Translations under genes and position numbers: made by a program
In this document: one piece after another, positions 1-7,156 of the stretch
Layout of the letters: each line of letters starts with the position of its first letter
Position numbering within the stretch: the stretch's first letter is position 1
Assembly: GCA_026001225.1 (NCBI GenBank)
Contig: BNZQ01000049.1
Location: 1-12,038 of the forward strand
Length of the DNA: 12,038 nucleotides
Direction: 5' to 3'
Source of the DNA: Clostridia bacterium
GTDB taxonomy: Bacteria; Bacillota; Clostridia; Christensenellales; DUVY01
The notes under the pieces: model-generated
Seen by the model: only the letters and a program-made list of their open reading frames with translations
Database searches by the model: none
What the model was told of the DNA's origin: nothing

Positions 1-12
1 GGGGCTGACAAT

Positions 13-2040
13 ATGCTCCCTCGTCGCGTGCAGTTTTTTATCGACACCGTATTTATTGTAACGGAACGAAAGCTTTTTGCAGGCCGCGATCGCGTCGTCG
101 ATCACCGCTATATTGTAAAACAGCGCGATAAGGCAGCGGGCGACGGCGCGGAGCTTGAAATACAGGCCGATACCGTCTGCGAGGCTGTCGAAAGCTTTGC
201 CGTAAAGACCGCGCCTTTCGGTATGCGGACGGATATTTGCAGCATCCGGCGCGGCTTGTTCTGCGCCGTTATCGCTACGAACTTCGACGCGCTCAAAATT
301 TACTCGCCGGAGGCGTGCTGCGCGGAGCTGTTCGGCGCGGCAGGTTATCGATGCGAGGTCAAACGCGCGGGCGAATTGACGGAGGTTCAGTACGCCGAGC
401 TGTTGCGCCTTGCGGAGCGGAACGAATTTTGTTTGGACGAGGACGAGATAAAAGTCCGATTCGACATAGAACAGCATCCCGATCACCTTGAACGGCTGAT
501 CGAACGCAAGGATTATTCGCTGTCGGTAGCGAGGGCGTTTGCACAAGGCTTCGCCTGTGAGAATTTGGACGGGGAAATCGAGCGTATTTTTACATCGGGA
601 ACGCGCTACGGCATCCCCGCGCATTATTTGATTCTGGCGGAGGATTTAGAGGACTCGAACGAAATCGGCAATTTTTTGCTGACGGTCTTAAAGGAGAACG
701 GTCGAATCCTGAAAGGAACCGTATGCGTTTTCGAATACGTTTCCGACGATAGGTTTCGTGTAAACGACCTGACGAGAATCTATAAAAAGAACGAATGCGG
801 CGTCGTGGTCGTCAAAACGGATTTTTATGAGGTCGGCGGCGGCGATTATAAAAAAATTCAATCGATCTGTCATTGTATCAAGCAAAACAAAAAAAACGTG
901 CTGACCGTTTTATGCCTGCCTAAAAATGACGAAAAGCAGGTCAAGGCGTATAGGGAAAATTTGGAGGAAACGGCGTTCGTCGAAATCCGGAAAAAAACCG
1001 TTTTCGACGGCGAAGCGGAAAGCTATCTCGCGTATTTGGCGGCCAAAGACGGTGCGGACATTCGGGGACTTTTCGACCGGATCGAGAGAGGCAAGGGATA
1101 CGCGAAAGCGGATTTAAACGGGATATATGCCACTTTTTATTCGGATGATCAGAGGAATACGGTCTTTCCGCAGTATAAGGATTTGACGGTGTGCGGTAAA
1201 AAGAAGGACGGCGGCCCCGCCGGGACGGCATACGGCGCGCTCATGGATATGGTGGGGCTGAACGCCGTTAAACGGCAAATCCGTCATTTCATAGACTTGG
1301 AGAAAACGCAAAAACGAATGCGGGAGAAAGGGTTGGGTACGGACCGAATCTGCCGCCACATGATGTTTACGGGCGCGCCGGGAACCGCTAAAACCACGGC
1401 GGCCCGCCTGCTTGCGCAGATTTTACGGGATAACGGGGTATCAGCTTCGGGTAAATTCGTCGAATGCGGCAGAGCCGATTTGGTCGGGAAATACGTCGGC
1501 TCTACCGCGCCGCAGGTTCGGGACAAATTCAAAGAGGCGAAAGGCGGCGTTTTGTTCATCGACGAGGCGTACTCCTTATCGGACGGCAGGGACGGTTCTT
1601 ACGGCGACGAGGCTATCCATGCGATCGTGCAGGAAATGGAAAACAACCGCGAGGATACGATCGTGATTTTCGCGGGGTACAAGCGGGAAATGACGGCCTT
1701 TCTGGAACGCAACAGCGGATTGAAAAGCAGGGTGGCGCATTATTTGGATTTTCCCGATTACGACGAAAACGAGCTTATGCAAATTTTAGAGCTTTTAGCC
1801 GCGGATCAAAAGCTGAAAATCGACGGCGACAGGCGAAAAATCGCGGCCGTGTTTCGGGCGGCGGTCAAGACCGAAAATTTCGGCAACGGGCGTTTCGTGC
1901 GTAATTTGTTGGACAAGGCCCGCCTGAATCATACGGGGCGGATCGCGGCGATACGATCCGTCGGCCGAGGATTTGAGCGTTTTAACGGCGGAGGATTTTG
2001 TTGTGGACGACGGCGGTTTTTTCTTGGCCGAACCGCGTAG
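13..2040 (+). CDS. SpoVK-like AAA+ ATPase (CbxX/CfxQ family), 3' end frameshifted
   Basis: AAA+ ATPase that probably remodels a protein partner by ATP hydrolysis; the substrate cannot be read from the sequence. Walker A is GAPGTAKT at residues 454-461, Walker B is FIDEA with D517/E518, and NSGLKSR at 567-573 carries the arginine-finger region. The AAA module (about 405-640) matches the CbxX/CfxQ/SpoVK type. Residues about 195-400, from YGIPAHYLI onward, resemble the middle domain that precedes the AAA core in many clostridial SpoVK-like proteins. The first 70 or so residues are not recognisable. The frame is open to the window edge, so the true start may lie upstream; ATG at 13 has no clear ribosome-binding site, and ATG at 223 is another option. 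The last 30 residues in this frame look like a wrong frame (see the tail feature at 1936-2065). murD follows 47 bases after the displaced stop. The family call is solid; the role is not. Confidence 0.8.
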   Translation: MLPRRVQFFIDTVFIVTERKLFAGRDRVVDHRYIVKQRDKAAGDGAELEIQADTVCEAVESFAVKTAPFGMRTDICSIRRGLFCAVIATNFDALKIYSPEACCAELFGAAGYRCEVKRAGELTEVQYAELLRLAERNEFCLDEDEIKVRFDIEQHPDHLERLIERKDYSLSVARAFAQGFACENLDGEIERIFTSGTRYGIPAHYLILAEDLEDSNEIGNFLLTVLKENGRILKGTVCVFEYVSDDRFRVNDLTRIYKKNECGVVVVKTDFYEVGGGDYKKIQSICHCIKQNKKNVLTVLCLPKNDEKQVKAYRENLEETAFVEIRKKTVFDGEAESYLAYLAAKDGADIRGLFDRIERGKGYAKADLNGIYATFYSDDQRNTVFPQYKDLTVCGKKKDGGPAGTAYGALMDMVGLNAVKRQIRHFIDLEKTQKRMREKGLGTDRICRHMMFTGAPGTAKTTAARLLAQILRDNGVSASGKFVECGRADLVGKYVGSTAPQVRDKFKEAKGGVLFIDEAYSLSDGRDGSYGDEAIHAIVQEMENNREDTIVIFAGYKREMTAFLERNSGLKSRVAHYLDFPDYDENELMQILELLAADQKLKIDGDRRKIAAVFRAAVKTENFGNGRFVRNLLDKARLNHTGRIAAIRSVGRGFERFNGGGFCCGRRRFFLGRTA

Positions 2041-2065
2041 ACCGATCGGCTTTCGAATCTCGTAG
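1936..2065 (+). other. Out-of-frame true C-terminus of the AAA+ protein (frameshift)
   Basis: After the conserved FGNGRFVRNLLDKARL stretch, the upstream frame turns into an arginine- and glycine-rich tail ending at 2040. The frame starting at 1949 reads YDPSAEDLSVLTAEDFVV and continues through DDGGFFLAEP to PIGFRIS, stopping at TAG 2063-2065. LTAED-type wording is what CbxX/SpoVK proteins normally show at this point. Coding therefore moves by one extra base (or two missing) between about 1936 and 1951, a stretch containing GGGG at 1936-1939 of ACGGGGCGG. This may be an assembly or sequencing indel, a real recent mutation or, less likely, programmed frameshifting. Confidence 0.75.
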
Positions 2066-2112
2066 GCCGTTTGCCCGAACCTTTGTAATCCCCTTGCGCA
2101 TATATACGGTAT

Positions 2113-3417
2113 GTGAAAAAATCGCCGTTACAAATCGCGGGGCAAAAAGTATTGATTCTCGGAACGGGGGAAAGCGGAAAGGCCGCCGCGGAGCTCGCGG
2201 TCAAATCGGGCGCGGAGCCGGTTTTTGACAACAACTTTCAGTTTTCAGTTTTTAGTTTTCAGTTAGCCGTTTTAAGTCCCGGCATTTCCATAAACCATCC
2301 TCGCATCCGCGAACTGAAAGCCCGCGGCGTCAAGGTCGTATCCGAATTGGAATTTGCCTATCGGGCTTGCGCCGCGTCCGTATTGGCCGTGACGGGCACG
2401 AACGGAAAATCCACCACGGTTTCCTTATTGGGAGCGATGCTGAACAAAGGCGGCATACGGGCCGAGGTTTTGGGCAATATCGGCGTTGCCTTTTCCCGCC
2501 GCGCGCTCGAATTGCCCGCGTCCGCGTGCGCCGTGTTGGAGGTTAGTTCCTTTCAAACGGAGGCCGTCGACCGATTTCGGCCGCATATCGGCGTCATTTT
2601 AAATCTCACGCCCGACCATTTGGACAGGCACGGAACCTTGGAAAGCTACGCGCTGACCAAATTCAAAATGTTCGCCCGCCAAACGAAAAAGGATTGTGCT
2701 GTTTTGAACGCCGACGACGGCGAGATCATGAAACGCGCCGATTTAGTTCGCGCCCGCAAATACTATTTTTCAACCGAAAAGAGGGTGCGCGGCTGTTACC
2801 TTGCGGACAGCGGCGTTTGGTTTTGGGACGGTTTTTCCGAGCCGCGCTTTATCGTAAGCCGCGGGGGTATAAAATTGCCCGGAAGGCACAATCTGTCCAA
2901 CGCGCTGGCGGCCTCCTGCGTCGCTTTGTTATACGGCGTATCCATCGAGGCCGCCGCCGCCGCGCTTGCCGAATTTTCGGGAATCAAACATCGTTTGGAA
3001 TTCGTGCGCGAATTGGACGGCATCAAATATTGGAACGACAGCAAGGCTACGAATATCGACAGCGCGTTGACGGGCGCGCGGGCGCTGACAGGGGAAATCA
3101 CGCAGATTCTGGGCGGCAGCGACAAGGGGTACGAATTTGACGCATTGTTCGAGGGACTGCCCGCAAACGTGACCCGCGCGGTGGCGGTCGGGGCGACGGC
3201 TGAAAAGCTCTTGGCGGCGGCGGCGCGGCGCGGGTTTGAGCGGATCGCGTTCGCGCCGGATTTTAAAACCGCCGTGGAAACGGCCCGCGATTTGACCGGG
3301 CCGGGTGGCAACGTTTTGCTCGGTCCCGCGTGCGCGAGCTTCGATTCCTTTCGAAATTACGAGCATCGGGGCGATACGTTTTGCGGGATTGTAAATGAAC
3401 TGAAAACTGAGAACTGA
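2113..3417 (+). CDS. murD: UDP-N-acetylmuramoylalanine--D-glutamate ligase (MurD), domain 1 altered
   Basis: Cytoplasmic Mur ligase that adds D-glutamate to UDP-MurNAc-L-Ala using ATP, an essential peptidoglycan step. Visible are the N-terminal nucleotide-fold glycine motif (LGTGESG), LSPGI at 54-58, the P-loop GTNGKST at 95-101, NLTPDHLDRHGT in the central domain, the GRHNLSNALAA motif, and the C-terminal NDSKATN and LLGPACASFDSF motifs. All catalytic domains are therefore present. Length is 434 residues against about 450 for the family. The shortfall lies in domain 1: between D39 and L54 the usual 30-40 residues are replaced by about 12 residues encoded by four TTTCAGT heptamers (2236-2263). 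The stop codon at 3415-3417 lies inside another run of the same repeat. Start is GTG at 2113; there is no ribosome-binding site, but TATATA at 2101-2106 lies exactly six bases upstream. ftsW follows after an inverted-repeat element. Confidence 0.93.
   Translation: MKKSPLQIAGQKVLILGTGESGKAAAELAVKSGAEPVFDNNFQFSVFSFQLAVLSPGISINHPRIRELKARGVKVVSELEFAYRACAASVLAVTGTNGKSTTVSLLGAMLNKGGIRAEVLGNIGVAFSRRALELPASACAVLEVSSFQTEAVDRFRPHIGVILNLTPDHLDRHGTLESYALTKFKMFARQTKKDCAVLNADDGEIMKRADLVRARKYYFSTEKRVRGCYLADSGVWFWDGFSEPRFIVSRGGIKLPGRHNLSNALAASCVALLYGVSIEAAAAALAEFSGIKHRLEFVRELDGIKYWNDSKATNIDSALTGARALTGEITQILGGSDKGYEFDALFEGLPANVTRAVAVGATAEKLLAAAARRGFERIAFAPDFKTAVETARDLTGPGGNVLLGPACASFDSFRNYEHRGDTFCGIVNELKTEN
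2236..2263 (+). repeat. Four TTTCAGT heptamers inside murD
   Basis: The run reads TTTCAGT, TTTCAGT, TTTTAGT, TTTCAGT. It is the same heptamer that ends the two inverted-repeat elements at 3399-3543 and 10675-10797, but here there is no core and no partner arm. It is read through in frame as NFQFSVFSFQL. Confidence 0.9.
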
Positions 3418-3543
3418 AAACTGAAAATTTCGGTCGGATATTCGCAAAGACGGCGTTGTCGACGGGTCAGAAACTTATAGCATAGGTAAAATTTCTTTTT
3501 CGACAGGTCAATAATTTTCAGTTTTCAGTTTTCAGTTTTCATT
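3399..3543. repeat. ACTGAAA-heptamer inverted-repeat element, copy 1 (murD-ftsW gap)
   Basis: The left arm has four heptamers (ACTGAAA, ACTGAGA, ACTGAAA, ACTGAAA; 3399-3426). The right arm has three TTTCAGT plus one TTTCATT (3516-3543). The core at 3428-3512 is 85 bases. Bases 3401-3429 pair with 3513-3541 over 29 positions with one G-T mismatch, so a transcript could form a long hairpin that includes the murD stop codon. The 85-base core aligns without gaps to copy 2 at 10693-10777 with 66 identities by hand count. There is no coding content. It resembles a MITE or a structured intergenic repeat. Confidence 0.88.
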
Positions 3544-3557
3544 TTCCCACATATACA
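3529..3557 (+). promoter_or_regulatory. Candidate promoter for ftsW partly made by the repeat
   Basis: TTTTCA at 3529-3534, within the right arm of the repeat, lies 17 bases before TATACA at 3552-3557. The ATG at 3564 is six bases after the TATA box, so a transcript would start at or very near the start codon. The -35 matches TTGACA at four of six positions. This is inference from spacing and consensus only. Confidence 0.4.
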
Positions 3558-3563
3558 TAACCG

Positions 3564-4706
3564 ATGAGGTTTAAGCTCGGCAAATTCACGCTAAAATCCG
3601 CGCGAGGTGAGGACAAGCTGCCCGTCAAAGGGGGAGGGACGGATTGGGTATTGCTGGCCGTCACGGTCTTTCTCGTGCTGTTCGGGATCTTGATGGTGTA
3701 CAGCGCGAGCAATTACGCCGCCGAAAAGCAATACGGCGACAAATTTTTCTATTTAAAGAAGCAAGTCCTCGGCGCGGTGTTAGGCGGCTTGGCTATGTTG
3801 GGCACGTTGCGGTTAAATTACAATATCTATAAAAAACTGCGCTACCCGATCCTCGTCCTGTCGTTTATCCTGTTGGCGGTCGTGTTCATTCCGGGCGTCG
3901 GCGTGGAAAACTACGGCGCGCGGCGGTGGATCAATCTGCCCGGCTTTACGCTGCAAGCTTCGGAGTTGGCAAAATTCGGCTTCGTGATTTTTGCCGCCGC
4001 TTATATGGCGAAATACCCCGAACGCATGAGAAAGCTTTGGGGAATCCTGCCTGTTCTTGCGGCGGGCGGCGCGATGTGCGTGTTGATCATAGCCGAGCCG
4101 AATATGTCGATCACGATGGTTGTCGGGCTGGTTATGCTGATCATGCTGTTTGTCGGCGGCATGAGAATCAAGCATTTTTTGATCGTCGCGCTGCCTCTTT
4201 TGGCGGTCGTGCCGCTCTTGATCATGATGGAGCCTTACCGCATGAACCGCCTTATGGCGTTTTTGAATCCGTGGGCTTCGCCGTTGGAAGAGGGCTTTCA
4301 GCTGATTCAATCCTATTATTCGCTGGGGGCTGGGGGCTGGTTCGGGCTAGGGCTGTTCAATTCGCGGCAAAAATATTTGTTCCTGCCCTTTGCGGAGAGC
4401 GATTTCATTTTCAGCATCATCGGTGAGGAGCTTGGTTTTGTCGGCGCGGCGTTGATCCTGTGCATCTATATCGTCTTTATTTGGCGCGCCGCCCGCATCG
4501 CGTTACGGGCCAAGGACCGCTTCGGCTGTTATTTGGCCGCCGGCATCGCCGCCGTCCTCGGCGTGCAGGTGTTGGTCAATATCGCGGTCGTGACGGGCAG
4601 CATTCCGCCCACGGGCCTGCCGCTACCCTTTATCAGCGCGGGCAGCTCGTCCCTGATCGTTTTTATGGCGGCGGCGGGGATACTTTTAAATATCTCGCGA
4701 ACTTGA
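3564..4706 (+). CDS. ftsW: SEDS peptidoglycan glycosyltransferase FtsW/SpoVE
   Basis: Integral membrane protein of 380 residues in the SEDS (FtsW/RodA/SpoVE) family. These enzymes polymerise lipid II into glycan strands together with a class B PBP at the septum or the spore cortex. After a roughly 25-residue cytoplasmic tail there are about ten hydrophobic segments starting at TDWVLLAVTVFLVLFG. Family motifs include GARRWI, LQASELAK, AEPNMS, RLMAFLNPW and PFAESDF at 275-281, where D280 corresponds to the essential aspartate of SEDS enzymes (E. coli FtsW D297 as I recall). IPPTGLPLPFISAGSSS near the C-terminus is diagnostic. The position after murD fits a dcw-cluster fragment, so ftsW is preferred; spoVE or rodA cannot be excluded. 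mraY, murG and ftsQ are not in the window. Start ATG 3564 has no Shine-Dalgarno but has TATACA six bases upstream. The stop codon overlaps the -35 box of the next gene. Confidence 0.93.
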   Translation: MRFKLGKFTLKSARGEDKLPVKGGGTDWVLLAVTVFLVLFGILMVYSASNYAAEKQYGDKFFYLKKQVLGAVLGGLAMLGTLRLNYNIYKKLRYPILVLSFILLAVVFIPGVGVENYGARRWINLPGFTLQASELAKFGFVIFAAAYMAKYPERMRKLWGILPVLAAGGAMCVLIIAEPNMSITMVVGLVMLIMLFVGGMRIKHFLIVALPLLAVVPLLIMMEPYRMNRLMAFLNPWASPLEEGFQLIQSYYSLGAGGWFGLGLFNSRQKYLFLPFAESDFIFSIIGEELGFVGAALILCIYIVFIWRAARIALRAKDRFGCYLAAGIAAVLGVQVLVNIAVVTGSIPPTGLPLPFISAGSSSLIVFMAAAGILLNISRT

Positions 4707-4731
4707 CAATAACGCGTTTTTGTGATAATCT
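4703..4731 (+). promoter_or_regulatory. Sigma-A-type promoter of the ABC-F gene
   Basis: A perfect TTGACA at 4703-4708 overlaps the ftsW TGA stop (4704-4706). The -10 may be TAATCT at 4726-4731 (17-base spacer) or GATAAT at 4724-4729 with an extended TGT in front (15-base spacer). The leader to the ATG at 4757 would be about 20 bases, too short for the leader-peptide attenuators known upstream of some antibiotic-resistance ABC-F genes. Confidence 0.7.
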
Positions 4732-4756
4732 ATGAGCTGAAAGGTTTTTTAAATTC

Positions 4757-6241
4757 ATGTCGCAAATCAGCGTGAGCAATCTGACCTTCGCCTATGACGA
4801 GGGCAGGGTCAATATTTTTGAAAACGTATCATTTACGATCGATACCGATTGGAGGCTGGGCTTTTGCGGGCGCAACGGGCGGGGAAAGACCACCTTTTTG
4901 AAATTGCTTTGCGGAGAGCTGGAATACAAAGGGACGATTTCGTCTACGGTTCGATTCAGTTATTTCCCGTTCGAGACGGACAGCAGAACGACGGTCGCCG
5001 CGTTCGCGGAAAGAGTCGCGGCGGGGCATGAGCTGTGGGAATTTCAGCGCGAGCTGAACCTGCTGGATACGGACGGCGGCGTTTTAGACCGCCCGTTTCA
5101 AGATTTAAGCGAAGGAGAAAGGGTCAAGGTATCGCTGGCCGCCTTGTTTTTGCGCGACAATCATTTTTTGCTGATCGACGAGCCGACGAATCATTTGGAC
5201 GGCGAGTCGCGCCGCGCCGTCGGCGCGTATTTGAACAAGAAAAAGGGCTTTATTTTGGTGTCGCATGATCGCACTCTGTTGGACGGCTGTACGGATCATA
5301 TTTTGTCGATCAACAAGACGAACATCGAAATTCAAAAGGGCAATTTTTCAAGCTGGCTGACGAACAAAGAGCGGAAGGACAATTTTGAAAAAGCGCAGAA
5401 CAAGAAATTAGCGGGCGAGATCGACAAGCTGAAAGCGGCGGCGAGACGGAAATCAGGCTGGTCGGACAGCGCGGAACGGGGAAAGTATCGGTTGGGAGAA
5501 TCGTCGGACAGAGGTTATATCGGCAGCAAGGCCGCCAAGGTCATGAAAACCGCCAAAGCGATCGAAAAACGCCGCGACGCCGCCGCGGAGGAAAAAGCGA
5601 GGTTGCTCAAAAATATAGAGCGCGCGGACGCGCTGGAAATGTTCCCCGCGCCGTATCGGGCGAAAAGGCTGATTTCAGCGCGGGATTTGGCGTTGGCGCG
5701 CGGCGGCAGGGAAATCGTTTCGGGATTGAACTTCACAATAAGCGAGGGCGACAGGATTCACTTGCGCGGCAAAAACGGAAGCGGAAAATCGAGCCTGATT
5801 CAGATATTGCGGGGCGAAATGGACGGCGGAAAGGCGGTCGGGTATAACGGCGCGTTGGAAATCGGCGCGAATCTCAAAATTTCTTATGTGCCGCAAGACA
5901 CGTCGGCTTTGCGCGGCTCTCTTCAAGAATTCGCGCGGGAGCACGCGCTGGACGACGCGCTATTCCGCGTAATCCTTATGCATTTGGATTTTGATAAAAC
6001 GCTGTTCGACATGGATATATACGGCTATTCGGCGGGACAGAAAAAAAAGGTTTATTTGGCGAAGTCTCTGTCCGAAAGCGCGCATCTTTATATTTGGGAC
6101 GAGCCGCTGAACTATATCGACGTCTTTTCCCGTATGCAGATCGAGGAATTGATTTTACGGTACAAGCCCACGATTCTGTTCGTCGAGCACGACCGGACTT
6201 TCGCGGAAAGGATCGCTACGGGCGCGATCGATTTATCATAG
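4757..6241 (+). CDS. Lsa-type ABC-F ribosomal protection protein
   Basis: Cytoplasmic protein of 494 residues with two ABC domains and no membrane segments. ABC-F proteins bind the ribosomal E site and push out drugs bound at the peptidyl-transferase centre. NBD1 has Walker A GRNGRGKT (38-45), signature LSEGE (117-121) and Walker B LLIDEPTNHLD (D141/E142). A charged linker, the antibiotic-resistance domain, spans about 195-295. NBD2 has GKNGSGKS (338-345), SAGQ (425-428) and LYIWDEPLNYIDV (D448/E449). The GRNGRGKTT, RPF.LS, GFILVSHDR and LYIWDEPLNY wording is that of the Lsa/CplR group, whose members give resistance to lincosamides, pleuromutilins and streptogramin A. Length matches Lsa(A) at about 498. 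LSEGE departs from the usual LSGGE. An AAGG at 4741-4744 is a distant, weak ribosome-binding site. The gene has its own promoter and ends 11 bases from the convergent exporter permease. Resistance is inferred; a housekeeping translation role is possible. Confidence 0.9.
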   Translation: MSQISVSNLTFAYDEGRVNIFENVSFTIDTDWRLGFCGRNGRGKTTFLKLLCGELEYKGTISSTVRFSYFPFETDSRTTVAAFAERVAAGHELWEFQRELNLLDTDGGVLDRPFQDLSEGERVKVSLAALFLRDNHFLLIDEPTNHLDGESRRAVGAYLNKKKGFILVSHDRTLLDGCTDHILSINKTNIEIQKGNFSSWLTNKERKDNFEKAQNKKLAGEIDKLKAAARRKSGWSDSAERGKYRLGESSDRGYIGSKAAKVMKTAKAIEKRRDAAAEEKARLLKNIERADALEMFPAPYRAKRLISARDLALARGGREIVSGLNFTISEGDRIHLRGKNGSGKSSLIQILRGEMDGGKAVGYNGALEIGANLKISYVPQDTSALRGSLQEFAREHALDDALFRVILMHLDFDKTLFDMDIYGYSAGQKKKVYLAKSLSESAHLYIWDEPLNYIDVFSRMQIEELILRYKPTILFVEHDRTFAERIATGAIDLS

Positions 6242-6246
6242 CTAAA

Positions 6247-6268
6247 GCGGATTTACCGTTCGATCCGC
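6247..6268. terminator. Possible bidirectional terminator between convergent genes
   Basis: GCGGAT (6247-6252) and ATCCGC (6263-6268) form a 6 bp stem with a 10-base loop in the short gap between the ABC-F stop and the permease stop on the other strand. TTTT follows on the + side at 6271-6274 and a short T run follows on the - side. The U tracts are weak, so this is only a candidate. Confidence 0.35.
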
Positions 6269-7155
6269 CGTTTTAAAATGATACTCGCGGCGATCAGGCA
6301 GCCCAAGGCGAACACGCCGCAAGCAATCAGCATGACCCACAGCGGGGCGTCAATACCCGAAAAGCCGACGCTTGCCGCCGTGAAATAATCGCTCATCATT
6401 GCGTCTTTGAGTTCGCCCGCGATATTCAGCAGACCGAAAGCGTCGTTTAATACGGTTTGCTTCAACCAAATTGTCAAATGCGTGAACGGCAGGTAGGAGC
6501 CGACGATTTTCGCGCCCTTGCCCAAGTTTGAATAGGGCATATAGATACCGCACAGAAAACCGAAGAAGGTGCCGGATATACCGCCGATCACGCCGATCGC
6601 GACGGAGGATTTGACAAGCACGGTGACGAAAAGCATCAGCGAACAGCTGACTAAGCTTGCGGCGGCTAATATACCAAAAACGGCGAGGAACGCGCCCGCG
6701 CCGATCCAATGCCCCGTCAACGCGCCGATCAGTACCGCGCTCGCGATCCACGTCAGAACGTTCAAAACGAGCGAGACAATAAAGGCGGCGACGTAATAAG
6801 AAACAGTGAGCTGCCGCGCTTTGACGGGCGTCAACAAAAAGCCGTCCACGCGTTTGGTTTCGAAGTCCTTCGCAATGACGCCGAACACGCCCATGGACAG
6901 CGACATGGAATTTAAAATTAAAACGCCCGCCATCATTTGCAGGTAAATCAGGAAGTCCGCCGCCTTGCCGTCCGTGAATCCCGCGCCTTCGGCGAGGCTT
7001 GTCGAATAGATTTTGGCGATAAACAAAAAGTACAACGCGACCATGATCAGCGTGCTCAGAAAGGAAAAAAACACCGCCGCTTTGTCCCGCAGGAAGAGCT
7101 TAACGTTTCGCCGCGTCAAAGAAACGATCGCGGGTAATTGTAAATTTATTTTCAT
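6253..7155 (-). CDS. ABC-2 type transporter permease
   Basis: Membrane subunit of an ABC exporter, 300 residues. A short basic N-terminus (LTRRNVKLFLRDKAAVFF) leads into about six hydrophobic segments, with a re-entrant-like helix region near FGFLCGIYMPYSNLG and the LPFTHLTIWLKQ segment that is common in ABC-2 permeases of the DrrB/NodJ kind. It starts one base after the stop codon of the ATPase gene, so the two are almost certainly co-transcribed and translationally coupled. GGAG lies about 16 bases before the ATG, inside the upstream gene. Substrate cannot be told from the sequence; drugs, lipids or peptides are all exported by this class. The hairpin at 6247-6268 overlaps its stop codon. 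Confidence 0.88.
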   Translation of the reverse strand: MKINLQLPAIVSLTRRNVKLFLRDKAAVFFSFLSTLIMVALYFLFIAKIYSTSLAEGAGFTDGKAADFLIYLQMMAGVLILNSMSLSMGVFGVIAKDFETKRVDGFLLTPVKARQLTVSYYVAAFIVSLVLNVLTWIASAVLIGALTGHWIGAGAFLAVFGILAAASLVSCSLMLFVTVLVKSSVAIGVIGGISGTFFGFLCGIYMPYSNLGKGAKIVGSYLPFTHLTIWLKQTVLNDAFGLLNIAGELKDAMMSDYFTAASVGFSGIDAPLWVMLIACGVFALGCLIAASIILKRRIER

Positions 7156-7156
7156 T

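Noticed and set aside
1..240. Minus-strand open frame giving protein-like text (for example AFDSLADGIGLYFKLRAVA) opposite the start of the AAA+ gene
   Set aside because: It has no ATG, GTG or TTG start and lies in codon register opposite an open frame in GC-rich DNA, which is typical of a shadow. It does leave the first 70 or so residues of the AAA+ protein uncertain.
2796..3447. Long minus-strand frames opposite murD (about 170 residues each)
   Set aside because: They overlap a full set of MurD motifs on the + strand and have no family features; one merely reads the heptamer repeat backwards.
3399..3543. CRISPR-like array
   Set aside because: The units are 7 bases, contiguous and without spacers, and the two arms are inverted.
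4732..4740. ATG-AGC-TGA mini-ORF in the ABC-F leader as a regulatory leader peptide
   Set aside because: Two codons are too short and the leader has no room for alternative hairpins; it is probably chance.
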